Shown: positions 23,165-30,050 of the stretch, piece after piece
Layout: every line of letters begins with the position of its first letter
Position numbering within the stretch: position 1 is the first letter of the stretch
DNA from: Planctomycetota bacterium
Lineage (GTDB): Bacteria > Planctomycetota > PLA2 > JAEUHO01
Assembly: GCA_020631815.1 (NCBI GenBank)
Contig: JACKGW010000004.1
Coordinates: 1 to 64,000 of the forward strand
Length of the DNA stretch: 64,000 bases
Reading direction: 5' to 3'
Position numbers and translations under genes: made by a program
Notes under the pieces: model-generated
What the model saw: the letters and a program-made list of their open reading frames with translations, nothing else
The model's database searches: none
What the model was told of the DNA's origin: nothing

Positions 23165-25528
23165 CTACCGTCCGCCCCGCGGGGTGCCGATGTGCCCCAA
23201 GACGGTCACGGGCACCGAGTGGGCGTCGCCGGGCGGGCGCGCCGCCTTGAGCGCACGTCCACGCGTCACGACGAACCAAGCCACCGGCAGCATGCCGCCG
23301 ACGACGAAGATGGTCACGCCCACAGCCCGCAGCCACGTGTAGGTCTGGAAGGTGGCTCCCCCGATGTAGGCCTCCGACCTGGCGTAGGCGTAGCCGTGGG
23401 TCATGGACGCAAGCAACTGGTCGACGCCGACCGGGAAGAGGTCCAGCACGACCATCAGCAAGAGGCCCACATTCAGCGACCAGAAGGACGTACGCAGCAG
23501 GCGAGCATTCCAGCGGGCAGGCTCGACGAGCCAGCGTCCACAGAACAGCATCGCCGCGATCGCCAAGTTGCCGTAGACGCCGAAGAGCGCTGCGTGCCCG
23601 TGGTTGGCGGTCAGATACGTGCCGTGCTGGTAGTAGTTGACGATCGGCAGGTTGATGGCGAAGCCAAGCACGCCAGCACCCAGGAAGTTCCAGAAGTTGA
23701 CGCCCACGAGGAAGAGGAATGCCTCGGGCAGCCCAAACGAGGCGGTGTGCCCGTGCTTCTTCTTCAAGCGCGCCAGGGTGCTTTGGGGCATGTGGCGAAA
23801 CCGCCACGCCTCCACGGTCAGGAGGACGAGAGGAACGATCTGCAGCGTCGACAGCACGCCGCCCAGGGCCAGGGTCTCGATGGACTTGGCGTTCCAGTAG
23901 AAGTTGTGGCTGATGCCGATCAGGCCCGAGCCCAGGAACAGGATCGCGGCGAGGTAGACGACACGCGAGGCCACGGCGTGATTGACGAAGCCCATCAGGT
24001 ACATGAAGTACGCAACCAGGATCGTGGTGAAGAGCTCGAAGAACGCCTCCACCCACATGTGGATCGTGCACCAGCGCCAGAAGTCGGCGATCACGAAGTT
24101 GGTCTCGGGCCCCGCTACGAAGCCCGCCGTGAACATGAAGATGATCCCGCAGATCGAGTAGACCATCCAGTTGGGGAGCGACCACGTTGCGCGCTGACGA
24201 AGGACTGGCCACAGCCCGCGGACGACGACGATCAACCACACGATGAACGCTGCATACAGCAGGAACTGGAACGCCCTACCCAGCTGCACGTACTCCCAGC
24301 CCTGGAGGCCCAGCCACCGCCATGCTTCGCCCAGGAGCCCATGAACGCCCAGGGGGATCCCGACCAGGGTTCCCGCCGCGACGACGACGAGCATCCAGAA
24401 GAGCGCGTTGATCCAGCCGAGCTGGCGGTGCGGTTCGGGTCGACTGATGACCGGTAGCACCCAGATCGACGCGCCGAACCAGCAGACGGCGATCCACAGC
24501 ACCGACACCTGCGAGTGCCACGCCCGGCTCACGGTGACCGGCAAGAGCTCGTCCAAGGGAACCCCGATGGACCGGAAGAAGCCGGTGAAGTCGCTGATCG
24601 CGGCGAGCCCCGCGAACACCTGCACGACGAACAGGACGGCTGCGACCGCGAAGTACTTGTAGGTCGCGCGCTGCGAAGGTGTAGGGCGACTGGCGTCGAC
24701 CAGCTCGATCGTCGCTAGAGGGGGAGCGCTCGCTGCCTGTCCCTCCCAGACCGTCTCCCTGTCGAGCTTCCCGTAGAAGTAGAAGACGACACCCATCGAC
24801 AGGATCAGGACGAGGGCGCCGATGACGCTCCAGAACACGATGCCTGGCGTGGGCGTGTTCCCGGCCTCCGGGTCGTAGGGCCAGTTGTGGGTGTAGCTGT
24901 AGTCGAACCCCGGACGCTGGGCGGCGCACATCCAGCTTCCCCAGAAGAAGAACGCGCTCAGCTGCCGGATCTCGTCGGCATCCGTGATGTAGCCCGCGGG
25001 ATGGAAGACCTCCTGACCGGCCAGCGCGCCCCCCGCTCCGAACTTCTGACCGTAGTACGCAACGAGCTTGTCGAAGGCAGTGGCCCGCGCAGGCGAGATC
25101 ATCACGGCTGCGGTGGTGGAGTCGTAGCCATTCTCCCTCAGCTCGGCCTGGACCTGGGACCGGACGAAGGCGCGCCGTTGGGAGTCTTCGGGGATCCGAA
25201 GCTTCCACTGCGCGTCGTACTCTTCGTTCATCCACCCTGTGACGAGCTGGAGGGCCTCCGCAGTGAAGTCTGGCCCACGCATGCCGCCGTCGCCGAGGAA
25301 GCTGCCGTAGTCCATCAAGCCGTAGCGGAAGAAGACCAGCTGCCCCTTGGTGACCTCGTGCGCGTGAACCACGATGCTACCGTCCGGCGTGGTGAAGTTC
25401 GCGATAGGCGGTGCGTACTCGTAGGTCTTGTAGCCAATGTAGCCGACGACGGCGAAGCTCACGGCACAGATGACGACGAAGACCTTCCACCAGTGCTTGC
25501 GCTGATCGATCCAACGGACTGCGCCCAT
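23165..25528 (-). CDS. nod: Putative nitric oxide dismutase (qNor-family, altered catalytic and quinol sites)
   Basis: This 787-residue protein has qNor architecture: an N-terminal membrane helix (13-32), a periplasmic domain, and about 13 further helices. The Fe-B site keeps H490, E494 and E498 (HMWVEAFFE) and H541, but the next residue, histidine in NO reductases (GHHYFW), is N542 (ISHNFYW). Exactly 21 residues on, the SALEPLP glutamate is Q563 (STLQIVPL). In Geobacillus qNor numbering (offset 18 here) these are H560N and E581Q. The quinol segment HYxVE reads AISDF, and the GDxxF aspartate reads VGVTIF. As I recall, these changes mark Nod of Methylomirabilis and strain HdN1, which would convert 2 NO to N2 + O2. 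It follows the exported RIC gene by 35 bp, with GGAGG before the ATG. Confidence 0.82.
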   Translation of the reverse strand: MGAVRWIDQRKHWWKVFVVICAVSFAVVGYIGYKTYEYAPPIANFTTPDGSIVVHAHEVTKGQLVFFRYGLMDYGSFLGDGGMRGPDFTAEALQLVTGWMNEEYDAQWKLRIPEDSQRRAFVRSQVQAELRENGYDSTTAAVMISPARATAFDKLVAYYGQKFGAGGALAGQEVFHPAGYITDADEIRQLSAFFFWGSWMCAAQRPGFDYSYTHNWPYDPEAGNTPTPGIVFWSVIGALVLILSMGVVFYFYGKLDRETVWEGQAASAPPLATIELVDASRPTPSQRATYKYFAVAAVLFVVQVFAGLAAISDFTGFFRSIGVPLDELLPVTVSRAWHSQVSVLWIAVCWFGASIWVLPVISRPEPHRQLGWINALFWMLVVVAAGTLVGIPLGVHGLLGEAWRWLGLQGWEYVQLGRAFQFLLYAAFIVWLIVVVRGLWPVLRQRATWSLPNWMVYSICGIIFMFTAGFVAGPETNFVIADFWRWCTIHMWVEAFFELFTTILVAYFMYLMGFVNHAVASRVVYLAAILFLGSGLIGISHNFYWNAKSIETLALGGVLSTLQIVPLVLLTVEAWRFRHMPQSTLARLKKKHGHTASFGLPEAFLFLVGVNFWNFLGAGVLGFAINLPIVNYYQHGTYLTANHGHAALFGVYGNLAIAAMLFCGRWLVEPARWNARLLRTSFWSLNVGLLLMVVLDLFPVGVDQLLASMTHGYAYARSEAYIGGATFQTYTWLRAVGVTIFVVGGMLPVAWFVVTRGRALKAARPPGDAHSVPVTVLGHIGTPRGGR

Positions 25529-25563
25529 GCAGCCTCCGATTCCTACGTACGCCCCGCCATCCG

Positions 25564-26340
25564 CTACCGAGACGAGTAGCGCGGCAGGAGCACGCTGTTC
25601 TCGAGGTGCACGTGGCGGTGCATGTCTTGTTCAAACACCTGCAGCGCGCGGAAGAGCTCCCGCACGAGGGGACACGCCCACGCCGGAGCGGCGTAGTCCG
25701 CAGCAAGCGTGCGCAGCTTGCGCAGGCTCTTCCCGGCCTGCTCGTGTTCTCGGTTGAGCGTGGCCAAACGGGTCCCGGTGCCGGCATCGAGACGGGAGCC
25801 CTCGCCGAGTCGTAGGAGCGCCGGGAACACGTGCTCTTCCTCGAGGGCCAGATGGGCCATGAGCTCGTGGGCGAGCGCTTGGAAGGCGGTGTCGATCTCC
25901 CGGATCTCGGGATGCTGCTCGCCGTGGACGCGCGCCGCACGGGCCGCCATGCGTGCGATCCGCGGGAGCTCGCCCCGGAGGTAGACGTGATGCGTGTCGA
26001 GTACGTGCTGCACGATCTCGCGCGAGGACTTCCGGGTCCAGTCGGCCTCGGCGGTTGACGAGTCACCCTGGCCGACGACGGCCAGGGCGGCCAGGAGGCG
26101 GATGGGATCGACCCCTGCTGCCTCGGCGGCGGCCGTGAGTGTGGTTTCCCCGCCGCAGCAGTAGTCGATCCCGACCAGCTCGAAGATGCGGGCCGTTGCG
26201 GGTCGGCGGGCGACGACCTCGCCCACCGTCGTAGATGCGGTCCAGGGCTCACGCGGCGGCTCCTCGGCGAGGGACGCGCCCGATGTGTGGATCAGGCCCA
26301 CGAAGGCCGCAAGCAACACGCAGCAGGCACGTGACGTCAT
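25564..26340 (-). CDS. Exported RIC/ScdA-type di-iron protein
   Basis: A 258-residue protein with a signal peptide (hydrophobic 5-22, likely cleavage near GASLA-EE), then a ScdA_N (DUF542) domain with GIDYCCGG (57-64), then a hemerythrin-like four-helix domain. Histidines and carboxylates lie in DTHHVYLRG, HGEQH, LALEEEHVFP, NREHEQAG and MHRHVHLEN. RIC proteins bind di-iron and repair Fe-S centres or handle NO; family members are normally cytoplasmic, so the signal peptide is unusual. The ATG overlaps the actF stop (ATGA) and follows AAGGAGG. It stands directly before the nod gene. A second, signal-less paralogue is at 48.7 kb. Confidence 0.85.
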   Translation of the reverse strand: MTSRACCVLLAAFVGLIHTSGASLAEEPPREPWTASTTVGEVVARRPATARIFELVGIDYCCGGETTLTAAAEAAGVDPIRLLAALAVVGQGDSSTAEADWTRKSSREIVQHVLDTHHVYLRGELPRIARMAARAARVHGEQHPEIREIDTAFQALAHELMAHLALEEEHVFPALLRLGEGSRLDAGTGTRLATLNREHEQAGKSLRKLRTLAADYAAPAWACPLVRELFRALQVFEQDMHRHVHLENSVLLPRYSSR

Positions 26341-27551
26341 TCTGCAACCTCCTTGGGTGGAAGACTCTCGACCAGGTAGGGATCGCCCACGGGCACGCGC
26401 GGGGCACGCGCGAAGGCCACGCGGGAGGCCCAGACGAGCAGCGCGAAGACGCCGATCAGCGCCGGCACTTGCCACAAGATCGAAGCGGGTGAGCCGACTG
26501 CCGGTGCGACCATCAAGTGGACGTCGAGCCAGCGACCGAGCAGCAAGGCGATTGACATCAGCACCAGTCGATGCCGTGAGATCTTGGCGCGACGCGTCAT
26601 CAACCCGAAGAACGGGATGCCCCACCCAAGCGCCAAGCAGGCAAACACCTGGGGCATCCACGTCGACGACGTCCGAACGACGTAGTACGACGTCTCTTCG
26701 GGGATGTGGGAGTACCAGATCAGCATGTACTGGCAGAACCACAGGTAGGCCCAGAACGTCGAGAACCCGAACAGCAGCTTGCCGAGATCGTGACGATGTC
26801 GCTCGGTGAGGATGCCGCGGAAGGGCCCGCTCCGCTCGAGGAAGAGGACCATGAGCGTCGTCGCGGCGAGAGCACTGACGATCGAACCCGCCAGGCTGGC
26901 CCAGGCATACATGGTGCTGAACCAGTGGGGCTGCAGCGACATCAGCCAGTCGAAAGTGGCCACGGACCACGTCACGGCGAGAACGGCGAGGAAGATCGCC
27001 GACCAACGCAGGGCAGGGCCGTCGTCCGGCGCGGCGCGACTGGCATCTTGCGCGAGGGAGGTGCGTCGCAGGCGCTTCGCCAGCCACATCCAAAGCGCCA
27101 AGATCAACACCGCCCGCAGCAGGAACGCGGGGACGTTGAGCCAGCCCGACTTGTGGGCGAGCAGCTCGTCGTGGGCCACGAGGTGAGCATCGGTCCAGAC
27201 GTAGAGCGGCACGGCCAGCGCCAAGCCCACCAGCACGACGGGCGCCAGGACGGGCAGGGACATCATGAGGGCTTCGGGAGCACGGCGCACGGAGGCCAGC
27301 CAGCCGGCGCGCGTCACGTAGGCCAGCACGAGCACGACGGCCGCCCCCACTGCCACGCCCACGGCCACCTGCGTGGCCACCAGCACGGCCGCTGCTGCCG
27401 CCGTACGGTCGACGACCCACCCGAGGGCCAAGACCAAGCCTGTGGCAGCGGCGACGTGGAGCAGTCGACGGCTGGGGGCCGCGACGTCCTCGTCCAAGGC
27501 GCCTACTCGCCGGACAGGCGCAGCGTTCGCAGATACCGGATGACCTGCCAT
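26337..27551 (-). CDS. actF: Alternative complex III membrane subunit ActF
   Basis: A 404-residue integral membrane protein with about ten helices, matching ActF, one of the two quinol-interacting membrane subunits' companions in the quinol:electron acceptor oxidoreductase ACIII. Recognisable segments include TFDWLMSLQPHWFSTMY and LLFGFSTFWAYLWFCQYMLIWYSHIPEE, which are strongly conserved in the family. The ATG at 27551 follows GGGAGGAG and lies inside the 3' end of actE (49-bp overlap). It is followed without gap by the exported RIC gene. Confidence 0.9.
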   Translation of the reverse strand: MAGHPVSANAAPVRRVGALDEDVAAPSRRLLHVAAATGLVLALGWVVDRTAAAAAVLVATQVAVGVAVGAAVVLVLAYVTRAGWLASVRRAPEALMMSLPVLAPVVLVGLALAVPLYVWTDAHLVAHDELLAHKSGWLNVPAFLLRAVLILALWMWLAKRLRRTSLAQDASRAAPDDGPALRWSAIFLAVLAVTWSVATFDWLMSLQPHWFSTMYAWASLAGSIVSALAATTLMVLFLERSGPFRGILTERHRHDLGKLLFGFSTFWAYLWFCQYMLIWYSHIPEETSYYVVRTSSTWMPQVFACLALGWGIPFFGLMTRRAKISRHRLVLMSIALLLGRWLDVHLMVAPAVGSPASILWQVPALIGVFALLVWASRVAFARAPRVPVGDPYLVESLPPKEVAE

Positions 27552-28111
27552 CGCTCCTCCCTTGCCACATGGTTGGCGTGCGGTGCCATGTTGCCCTGTC
27601 CCGCCGTGATCACCCGGAACAGCCTCCCGTCGCTCATGCCCTGCACGGTGGGCGTGGTCAGCGGCGGTGGAGGTGGTACGCCGCGCTGTGTCGAAGGGGT
27701 GCGCCCCTGCCCATCAAGTCCGTGGCAGGTCGCGCAGACCCGGTTGAAGATGTCCCGCCCACGCTCGGGCGGACCTGCATCGGCCTCGACGGGAGGCGCG
27801 AACCCGTCCCAGGCAGCCTGTTGCTCCGGTGACAGCTTGGCCCACTCCGGCGTTTCGACATCCAACAGGACACCGTCCGCCACCAAGGGGAGCCGGCCGC
27901 GCGCCACGGTGCCCGGCAGGGGTGTCCGCAGCGTCTTGCCGTCGGCGAACCACGGGTTGGGCTCTTGCGCGTGGAACGCGGGGCTGCGCGCCATGTCGGG
28001 CAGCACGGCGACGTTGCGCTGGGATAGGTCCGGGTCGATCACGACATGGAGGACCAGGGATCCCGCCAGAAGGAATCCTAGCGTGAGCTCCCAGGGCGTC
28101 AGCGAGGTCAT
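27503..28111 (-). CDS. actE: Alternative complex III monohaem cytochrome ActE
   Basis: A 202-residue protein with an N-terminal membrane anchor/signal (LTLGFLLAGSLVLHVVI) and one CATCH haem-binding motif, followed by a methionine-containing loop (GQGNMAPHANHV) that can give the distal ligand. This matches the monohaem c-type subunit of ACIII on the periplasmic face. The ATG overlaps the actD stop (ATGA, 28108-28111), and its 3' end overlaps actF by 49 bp. Confidence 0.9.
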   Translation of the reverse strand: MTSLTPWELTLGFLLAGSLVLHVVIDPDLSQRNVAVLPDMARSPAFHAQEPNPWFADGKTLRTPLPGTVARGRLPLVADGVLLDVETPEWAKLSPEQQAAWDGFAPPVEADAGPPERGRDIFNRVCATCHGLDGQGRTPSTQRGVPPPPPLTTPTVQGMSDGRLFRVITAGQGNMAPHANHVAREERWQVIRYLRTLRLSGE

Positions 28112-28638
28112 GCGACGAGCTCCTCGAGGCGGTCCTCGGTATGCACGGCCCCATGCGCGGCCAGCAGCTTCTGGCACTCCGCAGCCGTATGGGTGGCGCC
28201 CTCCAAGCGCACCACGAGCACGAAGCGGTCGTCCGTCACGCGCGGGTCCGGCTGGAACGACGAGGCTCCGGGGCCGAGTCGGCACCGCAGGAACAGGGCC
28301 AATACGACGCCAAGCCCCGCGAAGAGGATCGTGATCTCGAAGGCAATGGGCACGAAGGCCGGCAGCGAATCGAACGGCTTGCCGCCCACGTTGATGGGCC
28401 AGTCCGTGGCCGAGGTCCAGTACTGGAAGGCCAGCGCCAAGGCACACCCGATGGCGCCCAAGACGAAGCAGACGACGCCCAGGCGCGACGGCCTGAGTCC
28501 CATGGCTTCCGGCAGCCCGTGGACGGGGTACGGTGTGAAGATGTCCTCGACCCGATAACCCTGCTCGCGGACCGCAGCCGTGGCGGCGAGCAGCTGGTGT
28601 TCGTCCTCGAACGTGCCGTGGATCCAACGCTTGCTCAT
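28108..28638 (-). CDS. actD: Alternative complex III subunit ActD
   Basis: A 176-residue DUF3341-family protein with a soluble N-terminal part (about 1-50) and two membrane helices (about 55-75 and 98-118). FTPYPVHGLPEAMGLRPSRL is a family hallmark. It is a structural membrane subunit of ACIII. It overlaps actC and actE by 4 bases on each side, so translation is coupled. Confidence 0.92.
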   Translation of the reverse strand: MSKRWIHGTFEDEHQLLAATAAVREQGYRVEDIFTPYPVHGLPEAMGLRPSRLGVVCFVLGAIGCALALAFQYWTSATDWPINVGGKPFDSLPAFVPIAFEITILFAGLGVVLALFLRCRLGPGASSFQPDPRVTDDRFVLVVRLEGATHTAAECQKLLAAHGAVHTEDRLEELVA

Positions 28639-30050
28639 GTCATCACCTCCTCCCGGTCACGGGCGGGCGACGCCATCTCGTGCCCGGCGGCCCCTCCTCG
28701 CCGTGCGTAGCCCAGCACCCCCTTGATCTCGGCGATTGCGATCACGGGAAGGAATCGACAGAACAGCAAGAAGCACGTGAAGAAGAGGCCGAAGCTGCCG
28801 ACGAACGCCAGGACTTCGATGGCCGTTGGCTGGTAGCTGCTCCACGAGCTCGGCAGGAAGTCACGGTGCAGGGACGTGACGATGATCACGAACCGTTCCA
28901 ACCACATGCCGACGTTGATGAGCAGGGAACAGGCGAACACCAACCACAGGTTCTCCCGCACCTTGCGGAACCAGAACACCTGCGGCACGAGAACGTTGCA
29001 GAACACCATCATCCAGTAGAAGCCGGCCATCGGCCCGCGAGCGCGGTTGAAGAACGCGAATTGCTCGTACGGGTTGCCCGAGTACCAGGCGATGAAGAAC
29101 TCGGTGGCGTAGGCCGTGGCCACGATGCCGCCTACGCCGAGGATCAGCTTGCACATCGCGCCGATGTGCCGCTTGGTGATGTACGACTCGAGCGCCATCA
29201 CCTTGCGCGCCACGAGCATCAGCGTAAGGACCATTGCCAGGCCGCTGAAGATCGCACCGGCCACGAAGTACGGCGGGAAGATCGTGGTATGCCACCCCGG
29301 GATGACGGAGGTCGCGAAGTCGAAGCTCACGATCGTATGCACGGAGAACACGAGTGGTGTCGCGAGCCCCGCCAGCAGGAGCGAAGTGTGCTCGTAGCGG
29401 TGCCACGTTCGCGTGGAGCCGTTCCATCCCAGGCTCGCCACACGCAGGAGGGTCTTGCGCAGCCCGCCGCGCGCACGATCGCGCAGGGTCGCCAGGTCTG
29501 GCAGGAGCCCGAGGTACCAGAACGTCAGCGAGATCAGGAAGTAGGTGCTGATCGCGAAGACGTCCCAGAGGAGCGGCGAGCGCCAGTTGACCCACAGCGA
29601 GCCGCGGTCGTTCGGGTAGGGAAACACCCAGAAGGCCAGCCAGGGGCGCCCCATGTGGATCAGGGGGAACAAGCCCGCGCACATGACGGCGAAGATGGTC
29701 ATGGCCTCGGCTGAGCGATTGACCCCCGTGCGCCAGCGCGCCCGGAAGAGCAGGAGGACAGCCGAAATGAGCGTTCCGGCGTGACCGATGCCGACCCAGA
29801 ACACGAAGTTGGTGATGTCGAACGCCCAGCCGACCGTGGGGTTGAGGCCCCAGGTGCCGATGCCCGTAGCCATCGTGTACAGGATGGAAGCGCCGCCGAC
29901 GATCAGCATGGTGACGGCCACGACGAAGCCCGCCATCCACAGCCGGGTGGGCCGGCCCTCGAGCGGCCGGCAGATGTCGTTGGTGACCGCTCGCAGCGTC
30001 TTCTGACCGTCGACCAGCGGCTCGCGGAGCGCGGACACGGCTTCAGTCAT
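28635..30050 (-). CDS. actC: Alternative complex III NrfD-like subunit ActC
   Basis: A 471-residue polytopic protein of the NrfD/PsrC family, about ten helices, that carries the quinol-oxidising site of ACIII. Family segments are FWVGIGHAGTLISAVLLL, HMGRPW and EFFIAWYSGNPYE. I use the ATG at 30050 (GGGAGT upstream), giving an 8-bp overlap with actB; an upstream in-frame ATG at 30113 lacks a ribosome site. It overlaps actD by 4 bases. Confidence 0.92.
   Translation of the reverse strand: MTEAVSALREPLVDGQKTLRAVTNDICRPLEGRPTRLWMAGFVVAVTMLIVGGASILYTMATGIGTWGLNPTVGWAFDITNFVFWVGIGHAGTLISAVLLLFRARWRTGVNRSAEAMTIFAVMCAGLFPLIHMGRPWLAFWVFPYPNDRGSLWVNWRSPLLWDVFAISTYFLISLTFWYLGLLPDLATLRDRARGGLRKTLLRVASLGWNGSTRTWHRYEHTSLLLAGLATPLVFSVHTIVSFDFATSVIPGWHTTIFPPYFVAGAIFSGLAMVLTLMLVARKVMALESYITKRHIGAMCKLILGVGGIVATAYATEFFIAWYSGNPYEQFAFFNRARGPMAGFYWMMVFCNVLVPQVFWFRKVRENLWLVFACSLLINVGMWLERFVIIVTSLHRDFLPSSWSSYQPTAIEVLAFVGSFGLFFTCFLLFCRFLPVIAIAEIKGVLGYARRGGAAGHEMASPARDREEVMT

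Noticed and set aside
23165..25528. Calling the qNor-family gene an ordinary quinol-dependent NO reductase
   Set aside because: The catalytic His to Asn and Glu to Gln changes and the lost quinol-site residues argue against it, although the overall fold and length are those of qNor.
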